Assembly: GCA_003211515.1 (NCBI GenBank)
Contig: QCSN01000003.1
Coordinates: 1 to 64,000, forward strand
Source of the DNA: Synechococcus sp. AG-670-F04
GTDB lineage: Bacteria > Cyanobacteriota > Cyanobacteriia > PCC-6307 > Cyanobiaceae
Reading direction: 5' to 3'
Length of the DNA: 64,000 nt
Part shown: piece by piece, positions 37,432-47,247 of the stretch
Position numbering within the stretch: position 1 is the first letter of the stretch
How the letters are laid out: each line of letters begins with the position of its first letter
Position numbers and translations under genes: made by a program
Notes under the pieces: model-generated
The model's database searches: none
The model's input: the letters and a program-made list of their open reading frames with translations, nothing else
Told to the model about the DNA's origin: nothing

Positions 37432-38132
37432 AGCCATCTTTAAAGCTCACAATTAATTCAGATGTTGCCAAATCTGCGGTCTATCTAGTGGCAATTAGCG
37501 TTGTTATGTTAATGGTTTTATTTACAAGATCAGATTCATTCGCGCGTGATACAAATCTGATTGTTAGTCAACTCAGCGAATACACTAAGATACCAAATGT
37601 AGTAACTTCTGTAATACTTGGTACGCGACTTTTTGACACCATTGGCGAGGTAACGGTCTTTACAGTAGCTGGCTTAGGAGTAAAAATATTACTTGGCCAC
37701 GAACAAACGGAAGCTGAACAATTCGGAATTAAAGACCAATCGATTCGTATTCTATTAAACTTTGCAGCTCTTTTAAGCTTTATTCTTGCAATAGATCTAG
37801 CACTCAAAGGGCACCTCACTCCAGGCGGGGGTTTTGCTTCAGGTGTTGCCGGAGCCACTGCTGTGACGATCTTGATGCTTACGGGAGAGCTGCAACGTAT
37901 TGAGCGGCTTTACTTCCAGGCAAACGCTGCAGCAATGGAAAAATTTGCTGTTGTTTGTTTTGTTATCGTTGCATTTACAACCTTCGCATCATTTTTAATC
38001 CCTGACTCGATTGCTGCATCAATATCACCACGTGTTTATATCCCCTTACTTAATGTTGTTGCGGCATTTAAGGTGACAATTGGATCGTGGTCTATCCTGC
38101 GATTGTATATCCTTAAGAGAGGGGTGATTTAG
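37428..38132 (+). CDS. mnhB: Na+/H+ antiporter subunit MrpB/MnhB
   Basis: 234 residues with about five or six helices. The family motif HLTPGGGFASGVAGATAV is present, as is DTIGEVTVFTVAGLGV. It overlaps the previous gene by four bases and ends the operon. A gap of about 290 bp separates it from the binding-protein gene. Confidence 0.85.
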   Translation: MKPSLKLTINSDVAKSAVYLVAISVVMLMVLFTRSDSFARDTNLIVSQLSEYTKIPNVVTSVILGTRLFDTIGEVTVFTVAGLGVKILLGHEQTEAEQFGIKDQSIRILLNFAALLSFILAIDLALKGHLTPGGGFASGVAGATAVTILMLTGELQRIERLYFQANAAAMEKFAVVCFVIVAFTTFASFLIPDSIAASISPRVYIPLLNVVAAFKVTIGSWSILRLYILKRGVI

Positions 38133-38424
38133 TCGAGTATCACGAGAAAAAAATTACACATGCAATAGAAAAAATTATCTGTAAATTCATACAATCAAAT
38201 ATAATTTATTGGAAATTGCTTTTGTTACCAATTCAATTCAACCCTATAAGGAAGCAAAAAATAATAACTTTGCAAACTTGCCATTAGGGATAGGAAATGA
38301 GAAGTAAGTAATGAGAAAATCTCAATAGGATGATAAAGATGGATAAGTTCAGAATTCTCCTTTACGATAATGGCACTTGTCATCATGCTGAATGAACGGG
38401 GACTGCCTCCATGCAGTGAGTCGT

Positions 38425-39285
38425 ATGGCAATCTTCAGGTGGTTGCTTGGTTGCCTAATTATCTGCACCTTCCTATTGATATATCCGAGCATGAGCATGG
38501 CCGTTGAAAATAATTTTATAAATGGAATTCAGGAACGAGGATACATTAAAATAGGATTGCCACCCTATAACACTCCGCCAGCTTATTATATTGATCCGAA
38601 AACAAAGGAACTGAGTGGTTATGACGTCGATTTCGCACGAAAACTAGCCAGCGAACTAGAAGTTGATGTTAAGTTTTATCGAAACTCTAAAGATTTTAAT
38701 GATCTTGTCAGACGTGTAGGAGCTAAAGAATTTGACCTCGCGATGGGCAAGTTAGGTACAACTTATGAACGCTTGTTCAATGCGTTTCCAGTACAGTATA
38801 TGAAACTTCGACATGCGATTCTGGCGAACCGTCAGTCGCTTGAAAAGAATGATTTGAGGAGTGGGCTTCCAGATTTTGGAGACAGGCTCAAAAACTCGTC
38901 AATTCGAATCGGTAGAATGGGTGGTTCAATTTGGGATACGGAAGTAAGGCGTGTATTTCCAAATGCTAAAATTATCAAATTTAATGATTGGGGGGAAGTT
39001 AAGGAAGCATTATTTGAGGGTCGTGTTGATGCAATTTATAGAGATGCAACTGAAATCAAGGCCATTGTTTACCAAGACCCCAACCTTGCGATTCAATATG
39101 TACCTATACTTTTTGAGGATGAATTAACAATGACATCGATATTTATGTCTGAATCTGGGAAATTTGGCTTTAGCGATTTTCTAAAATTTTTTATTGATAG
39201 AGAATGGGGTGAAATTAAAAATGACAGCGCAATCTTTGAAGAGTTTCAAGATTACTACAACTCGCTTTCTAAATTTCAACCATGA
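38425..39285 (+). CDS. Periplasmic solute-binding protein, family 3
   Basis: 286 residues from ATG 38425, with a signal peptide (about 5-30, ending SMA). The fold is bacterial SBP family 3 (amino-acid-type): GYIKIGLPPYNTPPAYYID, LSGYDVDFARKLASEL, EFDLAMGKLGTTYERL and GRVDAIYRDATEI. The Arg and Asp that bind the alpha-amino and carboxyl groups of amino acids are partly altered. The stop overlaps the start of a DAACS-type secondary transporter (ATGA), instead of the usual ABC permease. Confidence 0.85.
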   Translation: MAIFRWLLGCLIICTFLLIYPSMSMAVENNFINGIQERGYIKIGLPPYNTPPAYYIDPKTKELSGYDVDFARKLASELEVDVKFYRNSKDFNDLVRRVGAKEFDLAMGKLGTTYERLFNAFPVQYMKLRHAILANRQSLEKNDLRSGLPDFGDRLKNSSIRIGRMGGSIWDTEVRRVFPNAKIIKFNDWGEVKEALFEGRVDAIYRDATEIKAIVYQDPNLAIQYVPILFEDELTMTSIFMSESGKFGFSDFLKFFIDREWGEIKNDSAIFEEFQDYYNSLSKFQP

Positions 39286-40643
39286 ATTACATTTCAATTG
39301 TCTTCAATTGGCTAATCGCAACCCTACCTAAGCTTCGTAGACCCAAAAATTTCTTTTTAATTATTCTGCCATTTTCCCTGCTTTTGGGAAGACTTGCATC
39401 TGACTATTCGGTTCTACTTAATGAAATTAGTGAAGGATTAATCAATTTAATTGCATTCCCCGCTATACCTCTTGTACTTTCAGCAGTGATGGTATCAATA
39501 GCAAATATTTTTAGTGTTGAAGAACGTTCGAAACCAGATCGATTCAAATTTGCCAGCAGATTTGGAGTGGCATTGGCTTGCGTTGTTCTTTTTATATCAA
39601 TCCTTGCTCTTCTTCTCTCGATATATCAATCACCTGGAATATTATCTCCTGAAGGCAGACTAAATATTGGCCGTTTTATGCTTGATGAATTAGATATTCG
39701 TATTGGTGGTTCAATTGTTGAAAGCGAGCCAACATATTGGTTTGACAGCATCATTCCTACCAACATTCTATTTGATGCGTCAAATAATAACACACTGAAA
39801 GTAATTAGTGGTTCAATAATTGCAGGTTTGGCGATGTCACGTCTCAGCTCTGAGAAAGTTAAACCTCTAATCAATCTGCTTCGGAGTATTAATTCGATTT
39901 CGGTTCAAGTTTTAAACATTGTCTTGAATCTTGCGCCATTGGTGCTGATTTTCGTGATTGCATCGGCCGTAACAAAAATAAATTCGCAAATAATAGTCAC
40001 TTTATTAAATTTCTCAATCTGTGTTTTCTTTACAGCTGTTATATCCCTTGGTATTTCGAGACTGATATTCAAACGTTTTACGACTAGAGATGAGCGTCTT
40101 TTGTTTGCTACGAATCCCATCGACAAAATCTTCTTGCTGGCTTTGTCTACAGGAAGCAGTATGTCAGCCTACTCATTGATATTCGATACATTAATGAAAT
40201 TAAAAAGAGATCAAGCTGAGGTTGAAGCATCAGTCTCTTTAAGTTTGCTAGTCGCGAGACTTGGCAATGTCACCTACAATGTTATTGCAATCATGTTCGC
40301 ACTTAATTTATACGAAGTCCAGTTGAATCCCTTGATCATGATTGAGGTTCTATTTTTCGGAATTGCAACAGGTTTCTCAACCGCAGGCTTAACAGGAGTA
40401 ACAACAATACGGACAATCAGTCTGGCATTGTCGAGTTTCCAAGTACCAACGCAACCTGTAATACCACTTCTCATGGTGATCGATCCCATACTTTCACTTC
40501 CGAGGGCTGCGACAACAGCTGTACTTGCCACAGCAATCGGATTGATCGCATCTGTAGGCTCGACACGGGCTGGGGAAACCGTCGACGCAGGAGAACAGAT
40601 TCATCCCATCGGGCTGGATCCAGGCATCATTGGGGCGGACTGA
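39282..40643 (+). CDS. DAACS-fold secondary transporter, divergent
   Basis: 453 residues, about eight hydrophobic helices plus two re-entrant hairpins, related to the dicarboxylate/amino acid:cation symporters (GltP/GltPh). Helix 7 NMDGT-like segment reads LGNVTYNVIAIMF, and the helix-8 block reads DPILSLPRAATTAVLATAIG. Compared with GltPh, the helix-8 Arg is kept, but the substrate and Na+ ligands Asp394, Thr398, Asn401 and Asp405 are replaced. Substrate is probably not aspartate or glutamate. Coupled to the upstream binding protein. A hydrophilic C-terminal tail (about 30 residues) follows the last helix. Confidence 0.8.
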   Translation: MNYISIVFNWLIATLPKLRRPKNFFLIILPFSLLLGRLASDYSVLLNEISEGLINLIAFPAIPLVLSAVMVSIANIFSVEERSKPDRFKFASRFGVALACVVLFISILALLLSIYQSPGILSPEGRLNIGRFMLDELDIRIGGSIVESEPTYWFDSIIPTNILFDASNNNTLKVISGSIIAGLAMSRLSSEKVKPLINLLRSINSISVQVLNIVLNLAPLVLIFVIASAVTKINSQIIVTLLNFSICVFFTAVISLGISRLIFKRFTTRDERLLFATNPIDKIFLLALSTGSSMSAYSLIFDTLMKLKRDQAEVEASVSLSLLVARLGNVTYNVIAIMFALNLYEVQLNPLIMIEVLFFGIATGFSTAGLTGVTTIRTISLALSSFQVPTQPVIPLLMVIDPILSLPRAATTAVLATAIGLIASVGSTRAGETVDAGEQIHPIGLDPGIIGAD

Positions 40644-40675
40644 AATTAATTAAGGCATATCGACTTTGAAGGCGA

Positions 40676-41995
40676 TTAGAGCAATGATTCTTGCTGAGTG
40701 GCACTGATGACTCCCTTCCATAGAGCCCCATCAAGATCGACCATCCGTCGTTGTTGAGTTGCTAGTGCAATTGGAACATGTGTGAAGAAGTTGTTCCAAT
40801 GTCCAATCACAACATCGGTCTTTCCTGCCATTCCAGCATGAACAGCATGTTCAGCAAGTAAATAGCAAAATACAGCATCAGCCGCATTAGCCTTCACACT
40901 ACGAATATGATAACTTGGGTCAATGTATTTCATCGTAACGCTCTGATTCATCCGACTAAATCTGGAACTAATTTCGTCTTTTAGAAAAACTCCGATATCG
41001 TCTTTTAAAATATTGCCAGACGGGTCTGTCTTCTGAACACTTTCGTTAAACAACCTCTGTCCTGCTCCTTCTGCTACAACGATGACAGCATGCTGGTTGT
41101 GTTCAAGCTTTTGTGTTAAAGCTGATATCAACCCTTTCTCTCCATCCAATTGAAAATCTATTTCTGGTATCAAGCAAAAATCAACAACGGAGTTGGCCAA
41201 GGAAGCAGTTGCAGCAATGAAGCCAGAATCACGACCCATCACTTTGACAATACCAATCCCACGATCCGCACCCTCTGCTTCACAATGTGCTGATGTAATG
41301 ATTTCAGAAGCAACCTGAACTGAAGTTTCGAATCCAAACGTCTTCTCAATAAAACCTAAATCATTATCAATCGTTTTCGGGATTCCAATCACGCTGATCG
41401 GCAACTGGCGCTGCTCGATTTCTGAAGCGATAGCACTCGCTCCACGTAGGGTTCCATCACCGCCAATACAGAACAAGAGATTGATCTTATTCTTCACCAA
41501 TTGATCAACCATTTCTTTTGGGTCTTGATTACCACGGGAAGAACCAAGAATTGTTCCACCCCGAGTATGGAGCTGATCAACAGCCTGAGAGTTTAAGCTA
41601 AAGGGCCGATGAGCAGCCTCCGCTGTTAAACCTTTATATCCATAGCGAATTCCATCGATGTGCTTTACCCCGTAGTCGCCTTCTAACGTTCGTACAACTC
41701 CCTTAATCACATTGTTCAATCCTGGACATAGTCCACCACAGGTAATAATGGCAGCTCTAGATTCAGCTGGATTGTGAAAGATTGACTGCCTGGGGCCGGC
41801 CTTTTCGAAGCTTGGAAAAGTATTACAGCTTTCGATTTGCTGAAAAATATTGTGAACCTGACTGGAAAATGCGATCCGATCTGAATCAGAAACAAACTGA
41901 TGATTTATTCCAGGTGCTTTCAGCATGGAGGGTCCAAGATTTTTGATGTTGAAGTCAAAATCATCTGGACTACTGAGAACATTTTCATAAATCAT
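40676..41995 (-). CDS. pfkA: 6-phosphofructokinase
   Basis: Glycolytic PFK, 439 residues, phosphorylating fructose-6-phosphate. Motifs: ITCGGLCPGLNNVIKG, FCIGGDGTLRGA, GIPKTIDNDLGF and VMGRDSGFIA. The Gly in GGDG points to ATP as donor, while the Lys of PKTIDND is the residue typical of PPi-type enzymes; this mixed pair is known in plant-type ATP-PFKs. An N-terminal extension of about 75 residues precedes the catalytic core. It lies convergent to the symporter and upstream of pgl, in an AT-rich setting. Confidence 0.85.
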   Translation of the reverse strand: MIYENVLSSPDDFDFNIKNLGPSMLKAPGINHQFVSDSDRIAFSSQVHNIFQQIESCNTFPSFEKAGPRQSIFHNPAESRAAIITCGGLCPGLNNVIKGVVRTLEGDYGVKHIDGIRYGYKGLTAEAAHRPFSLNSQAVDQLHTRGGTILGSSRGNQDPKEMVDQLVKNKINLLFCIGGDGTLRGASAIASEIEQRQLPISVIGIPKTIDNDLGFIEKTFGFETSVQVASEIITSAHCEAEGADRGIGIVKVMGRDSGFIAATASLANSVVDFCLIPEIDFQLDGEKGLISALTQKLEHNQHAVIVVAEGAGQRLFNESVQKTDPSGNILKDDIGVFLKDEISSRFSRMNQSVTMKYIDPSYHIRSVKANAADAVFCYLLAEHAVHAGMAGKTDVVIGHWNNFFTHVPIALATQQRRMVDLDGALWKGVISATQQESLL

Positions 41996-42228
41996 TGAGA
42001 TTGAGCAATAAAGCAGAGTTCATTTTAGTAGTGTGATGGATTAAGGCAATCAGATTAGATTCTATTCATTGAACGAAATAAATCGTTTTAAGTCAATAAA
42101 GACTCCTTGGTCAAGTGAACTTAAAACAGCGGTTTGATACTCGGATTAAAAAAAGAAAAGTACATTTTATATCAATTACAATGCCTTCAAAGAAAAAACA
42201 TCAGGCGCATTATCAACCACATCGCTGC

Positions 42229-42942
42229 TTAGAGATTGTTTGTTGCTTCCGCATCTGCGAGAACCACGATCTCTTTGTTTGAATTAACAAGTTTTGCTGG
42301 GGTGCGATCCGGTGATTCATCGGGATCTAACAGCCTTTTCAGGGCAACCTGTTTCGCTGCGCCACTAACCAAAAACACAACCTGTCTAGCAGCACTCAGC
42401 ACAGGAGCTGTCAGCGTGATCCGATCCAACCCTTTGCCCCGTCCAACGGTGACCCAGCGGTCCGTGGTTTTAGCTGCCTGCGTTCCAGGAAACAACGAAG
42501 CAGTATGTCCATCGTCTCCCAAACCCAGCAGCATCAGATCAAAGATCGGTGGTTCTCCTTCGCAAAGCCCCGCAACGGATCGACCAAAGGCATCAGCACT
42601 CGCCTCAGCATTGGCCAACTCCACGGTGGGAACCGGATGAAATGCTGCCCTTGAACCAGGTTCAGCCGCAAGAAGCGTTGTTCGAAGCATTCTGGCGTTG
42701 CTGGATGCATCATCAGGATCCACCCAGCGCTCATCACCCAGCATCACGTCAACTCTGTCCCAGGGAAGACGTTCCTTCCCCAGGAGCGCGTAAGCCCGGG
42801 CTGGAGTGCTGCCTCCCGAGAGTGCGATTTGGCAACGCTCACGTTGATCGAGCGTCAAGCTAATCTGAGATGCAATGAAATCAGATGTCTTTCGAGCGAG
42901 ATCATCTGGATCAATTGCTCGATTAATGCGATAAGTTGTCAT
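42229..42942 (-). CDS. pgl: 6-phosphogluconolactonase
   Basis: Hydrolyses 6-phosphogluconolactone in the oxidative pentose phosphate pathway. Family blocks: IALSGGSTPARAYALL, VMLGDERWVDPDD, LMLLGLGDDGHTASLFPG. 237 residues, normal. It starts 13 bp after the gnd stop, so gnd and pgl form one unit in pathway order reversed. Confidence 0.92.
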   Translation of the reverse strand: MTTYRINRAIDPDDLARKTSDFIASQISLTLDQRERCQIALSGGSTPARAYALLGKERLPWDRVDVMLGDERWVDPDDASSNARMLRTTLLAAEPGSRAAFHPVPTVELANAEASADAFGRSVAGLCEGEPPIFDLMLLGLGDDGHTASLFPGTQAAKTTDRWVTVGRGKGLDRITLTAPVLSAARQVVFLVSGAAKQVALKRLLDPDESPDRTPAKLVNSNKEIVVLADAEATNNL

Positions 42943-42955
42943 TTCTTATTGTGAA

Positions 42956-44374
42956 TTAAGCAAGCCATTCAGTGTGGAACGATCCTTCTTTATCAACACG
43001 TTTGTAGGTATGTGATCCGAAGCAATCACGCATGGCCTGGACCAGGTTCTGAGGTAACCGACCGGTGCGATAGCTGTTGATGTAATCCAGTGTGCTGCTG
43101 AAGCATGGCACTGGAATACCTGACTGGGCTGCCCCTGCAACGACCTGAGCCAACCCTGGCAGCCTTCGATTGATTTGATCCGCAAACCAAGGATCAACCA
43201 TTAGGTTCTCGAGCTGTGGATTCAGGTTGTAGGCATCTTGAATCCTCTTCAATAGTTTTGCGCGAATAATGCAACCTCCTTTCCAAATCTGGGCGATCGA
43301 CGGCATGTGCAGCTCATAATCAAGATCTTGGGAAGCAATACGCAGTAATTCCATCCCTTGGGCATAGCTGGCGACACAGCTCAAGACCACTGCATCCATG
43401 AGCGGTGACATGGCGTCAGAAGGGGTTCCCAGGTCGAAATCTTTGATGGCAGGTCCTTTCAGAATCGATTCAGCTGCTACACGTTGCTCTTTCATGGAAC
43501 TCATCACCCGTCCATTCAAGGAGGCATAAATCGTCGGAACAGACGCACCCATCTGGAGTGCGGTGACAACCGTCCAAAGACCTGTGCCTTTCTGCCCTGC
43601 CTGATCCATGATCTTTTCAACCAGATCAGCACCATCGTCCGGATCTTTTGTCCTCAGACAGACTTCCGTGATTTCGACGAGGTAAGAAGACAGCTCCTCT
43701 GTGGCATTCCATTGAGCAAGGACATCGGCCATCTGTTCTCCGGACATCCCCTTGACGCGCTTCATCAGGTCATAGGACTCGGCCAGGATCTGTTCGATGC
43801 CATATTCGATGCCGTTATGAACCGTCTTGACGAGGTGGCCTGATCCACCAGGACCGATGTAGGTGACACAGGGGCCGTCCTCAACCTGGGCCGCCATTTT
43901 GTTGACCAGGCTCTCGATCGCCTCGTAAGAGGTTTTGGTACCACCCGGCATCATGCTGGGTCCCTCCAAAGCGCCCTTGGCTCCGCCTGATACGCCCATG
44001 CCGATGAAACCAAAACTCTTGCTTTCCAGTTGCTTCACCCGGCGCTCGGTGTCGTGATAGTCGGAGTTGCCCCCATCAATGAGAAGATCCCCCTCATCGA
44101 GGTAAGGAGAAATCTGGTCGACGACAGCGTCAACAGCCGGCCCAGCCTTCACCATCATCAGAATGCGTCGCGGACGCTCAAGTTTTCCAACGAAATCTTT
44201 GAGATCGGTTGCGCCTTGAATGTTTTTTCCCTGGCCACGACCATTCAAAAAGTCTTCGGTTTTGGCGTAGGTGCGGTTGTAGACAACACTTGAAAAGCCA
44301 TTGCGTTCTGCGTTCAGGACAAGGTTTTCGCCCATTACACCGAGACCGATCAGACCGAAGTGAGACTTAGACAT
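42956..44374 (-). CDS. gnd: 6-phosphogluconate dehydrogenase, decarboxylating
   Basis: 472 residues. The NADP site is GLGVMGENLVLNAERNGF; the substrate-binding block is IGMGVSGGAKGALEGPSMMPGG; the catalytic Lys/Glu region contains GSGHLVKTVHNGIEYG. It yields NADPH and ribulose-5-phosphate and works with pgl and rpe. The ATG at 44374 (MSKSHFGLIG) is preferred over the upstream codon at 44395. Confidence 0.95.
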   Translation of the reverse strand: MSKSHFGLIGLGVMGENLVLNAERNGFSSVVYNRTYAKTEDFLNGRGQGKNIQGATDLKDFVGKLERPRRILMMVKAGPAVDAVVDQISPYLDEGDLLIDGGNSDYHDTERRVKQLESKSFGFIGMGVSGGAKGALEGPSMMPGGTKTSYEAIESLVNKMAAQVEDGPCVTYIGPGGSGHLVKTVHNGIEYGIEQILAESYDLMKRVKGMSGEQMADVLAQWNATEELSSYLVEITEVCLRTKDPDDGADLVEKIMDQAGQKGTGLWTVVTALQMGASVPTIYASLNGRVMSSMKEQRVAAESILKGPAIKDFDLGTPSDAMSPLMDAVVLSCVASYAQGMELLRIASQDLDYELHMPSIAQIWKGGCIIRAKLLKRIQDAYNLNPQLENLMVDPWFADQINRRLPGLAQVVAGAAQSGIPVPCFSSTLDYINSYRTGRLPQNLVQAMRDCFGSHTYKRVDKEGSFHTEWLA

Positions 44375-44501
44375 GGTCGACAGGACCACCAACAACTCAC
44401 GTCAGTGTGCGCACAACAACGGCATCCGTCCGCAAACAACACGAATCTGTCAGGAATGAAGGATGCCGTGAGCGTGAAGCATCAGTGCGCGTGAGATTGA
44501 A

Positions 44502-45797
44502 TCAGATCACCATTCCATCAGGGATCGTTGCATTCTTCACAACAACAACGATGCCATTTCGGATGTAGAAGCCTTGATCTGCACGATCAGCTTCTTCAAC
44601 GTTGTCTTTATTGACGATCGTCACATTCGAACCAATCCGAGCATTCTTATCGAGGATGGCGCGCTTGACCGTTGTTCCCTGGCCAACACCAACAGGTGTC
44701 CCTCCACGCTCGCGCAAAAGTGCGCGCTCGTCACTTGATTCAAAGAAATCAGCACCCATTAATAAGGTGTCCTGCAGGACAACATCCATTTCGACTCTGC
44801 TACGCACTCCGAGAACGCAGTGGTGAATACTGCAAGATTTGAGGATTGATCCTTCACCGATGACAGAATTCGTGATCTGAGCATCGACGAGTTTGCTGGG
44901 TGGAAGATAACGAGGCCGAGTATAGATTGGAAACTTCTCGTCGTAAAAACTAAATGCTGGCTTTGGTTGCTGGGTTAAGGCGAGATTGGCCTCATAGAAG
45001 GCACCAATCGTTCCAATATCCTCCCAATAATCGTCGAATACATAACTTTGAAGTTTGTCGCCGCGTGCAAGAGCATCCGGAATAACTTCTTTCCCAAAAT
45101 CCTTGAAGCCTGGGTTTTTATCAAGAAGATCGAATAATGTGTCTCGACTGAAAACATAGATACCCATTGAAGCAAGATAGGGCCTTTCCTTTGCCGATTC
45201 AGCACTGAGTCCAAATCTTGAAGTATCAACGGCCATTTCCAACAAGGAGTCACCCTTGGGCTTCTCGCGAAATTCGAGAATATTGGCGTCGCCATCGGTT
45301 CGCATCAGGCCGAAGGCTTCCGCCTGGGCAGGATCAACTGGCAGAGCAGCCACAGACAAATCGGCACCCGAGCGACGGTGATGTTCGATAAATAAACTAT
45401 AATCCATTCGATAAAGTTGATCACCTGACAAAATCAGATATTCATCAACATCCCATTCCTGAAAGAGCCATTGGTATTTACGAACAGCATCAGCAGTTCC
45501 CTCAAACCATGACGGACTGTCGGGAGTTTGCTGGGCGGCGAGGACTTCTACGAAGCCCTGCCCAAAGGAGGCGCTGAGATTGTATGTCTGACTTAGATGA
45601 CGGTTCAAGGACGCGCTATTGAACTGCGTCATCACGTACATCTTGTTAATGTTCGAGTTAATGCAATTGCTGATCGGAATATCGATCAGACGATATTTAC
45701 CTGCAAGAGGGACAGCCGGTTTGGCCCTCATTTTTGTGAGTGGATAGAGCCTTGTACCAGCTCCGCCACCAAGAATGATGGCTAAAACACGCTTCAT
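44502..45797 (-). CDS. glgC: Glucose-1-phosphate adenylyltransferase
   Basis: ADP-glucose pyrophosphorylase, 431 residues, first committed step of glycogen synthesis and activated by 3-phosphoglycerate in cyanobacteria. Motifs: [35 protein letters not shown], the glucose-1-P region [24 protein letters not shown], and the C-terminal left-handed helix with allosteric Lys residues ([17 protein letters not shown]). Confidence 0.95.
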   Translation of the reverse strand: MKRVLAIILGGGAGTRLYPLTKMRAKPAVPLAGKYRLIDIPISNCINSNINKMYVMTQFNSASLNRHLSQTYNLSASFGQGFVEVLAAQQTPDSPSWFEGTADAVRKYQWLFQEWDVDEYLILSGDQLYRMDYSLFIEHHRRSGADLSVAALPVDPAQAEAFGLMRTDGDANILEFREKPKGDSLLEMAVDTSRFGLSAESAKERPYLASMGIYVFSRDTLFDLLDKNPGFKDFGKEVIPDALARGDKLQSYVFDDYWEDIGTIGAFYEANLALTQQPKPAFSFYDEKFPIYTRPRYLPPSKLVDAQITNSVIGEGSILKSCSIHHCVLGVRSRVEMDVVLQDTLLMGADFFESSDERALLRERGGTPVGVGQGTTVKRAILDKNARIGSNVTIVNKDNVEEADRADQGFYIRNGIVVVVKNATIPDGMVI

Positions 45798-45908
45798 GCC
45801 GCTGACCGATTTCGGCGTTGCCGAAAGAACTTACTGGACTTTGCGTCCCCGCCAGCGAATTCCGATCAGATCCGACGAGATTGCTGCGAATCAGAACGCG
45901 ACAGATCT

Positions 45909-47216
45909 TCAACCATCCGCTTGAGGATCAAGGCTGAACAGCCGTTCTACTGTCCTGAGGGACTGTTGACGTTCCTGTCGTCCCTGCGGCGCCCTGAGTT
46001 GCGTCACGGGGGTGTGGAGGATCTTGTTGATGATTCCTTTGCTGAGGGCCTCCACAACCTTGCGTTCCCTGGCGGAAAAATCGGGTCCCATCCGACTCAG
46101 AGCCTTCTGTAGCTCCTCATGGCGAATCGCTTCCATGGAGGAGCGAAGCCGGTTGATCGTTGGAACCGCTTCAAGGCTGTCCCACCAATCAAGGAACTGC
46201 TGCGCCTCGTTCCTGAGAAGCTCTTCAGCTTCCCGTGCAATCGTCTGTCGAGCTTCCTGATTCCGGGCGACAACCTCCTGCAGATCATCGACGTCGTAGG
46301 ACTCGACACCGTCGACGTCGCCCACATCTGCGGCAATATTTCGAGGAACTCCGATATCGATCAGTCGCAGACAGCTGCGACGATTCAGTGGAGAGAGCCT
46401 TTCAGCCGTGATGATGGGGTCATCAGTGGCCGTGCTCGTAAAGACCAGAGAGCACGTACTCAGAAACTGATCGAGATCGCCCAGTGGACGACACTGCACT
46501 GGAAGATCGGGGAAGTCGGCTGCCAATTGTTCAGCGCGAGCCACTGTGCGGTTCAACAGAACAACCCCGGCAGCACCCTTAGCTTGTAAGTGCTGAAGCA
46601 GCAATCTGCTCATCCGCCCGGCGCCGACAACCGCTATTTGCTCACTGTCCAGGCTGACAAGCTGATCCAAACCTCTGGACTGACCTAACTTGAGTTGAGC
46701 CAGTTCAACGGCAGCTGAACTGATCGAGACGGCACCAGTACCGAGGTTCGTTTCACTCCTAACCCGCTTACCGGTGCTGACAGCCTGGGTCAACAATCTG
46801 TTCAAGATGGGGCCGAGTGACTTGTGCTCTTGGCCCAGGCGCATCATTTTCTTCACTTGAGAAAGGATCTGTCCTTCCCCAAGAACGAGGCTGTCGAGCC
46901 CCGCTGAGACGCGCATCAGATGGTCGACCGCGTCTTCGTGGTGGTAACTAAAGAGATGGGGAGAAAGTTCACGCGTCTCCAAACCGGAGTGGCCGCTTAG
47001 GAAATCACTGACAGCGGAGACACCAAGATCGGGATTTCTGACCAAGGTATAGATCTCAAGACGATTACAGGTGCTGAGGATGGAGGCCTCAAGCACCTGT
47101 TCATTGCCCTTCAAGGACTGAAGGGACGTCTCCATCGTCTGCTCAGGGATACTGAGTCGCTCCCGGATTTCGACCGGTGCCGTGCGATGACTGAGGCCGA
47201 CGACGGCAATGTGCAT
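45909..47216 (-). CDS. hemA: Glutamyl-tRNA reductase
   Basis: HemA reduces glutamyl-tRNA to glutamate semialdehyde, the first step to haem and chlorophyll. The nucleophilic Cys is in ILSTCNRLEIYTL; the NADPH domain has VVGAGRMSRLLLQHL and VFTSTATDDPII; the C-terminal dimerisation helix carries RERKVVEALSKGIINKILH. 435 residues, normal. Conserved next to glpX and glgC in this group. Confidence 0.95.
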   Translation of the reverse strand: MHIAVVGLSHRTAPVEIRERLSIPEQTMETSLQSLKGNEQVLEASILSTCNRLEIYTLVRNPDLGVSAVSDFLSGHSGLETRELSPHLFSYHHEDAVDHLMRVSAGLDSLVLGEGQILSQVKKMMRLGQEHKSLGPILNRLLTQAVSTGKRVRSETNLGTGAVSISSAAVELAQLKLGQSRGLDQLVSLDSEQIAVVGAGRMSRLLLQHLQAKGAAGVVLLNRTVARAEQLAADFPDLPVQCRPLGDLDQFLSTCSLVFTSTATDDPIITAERLSPLNRRSCLRLIDIGVPRNIAADVGDVDGVESYDVDDLQEVVARNQEARQTIAREAEELLRNEAQQFLDWWDSLEAVPTINRLRSSMEAIRHEELQKALSRMGPDFSARERKVVEALSKGIINKILHTPVTQLRAPQGRQERQQSLRTVERLFSLDPQADG

Positions 47217-47247
47217 GGAGACGTTCCTCTAGACCTGTGAATAACGA

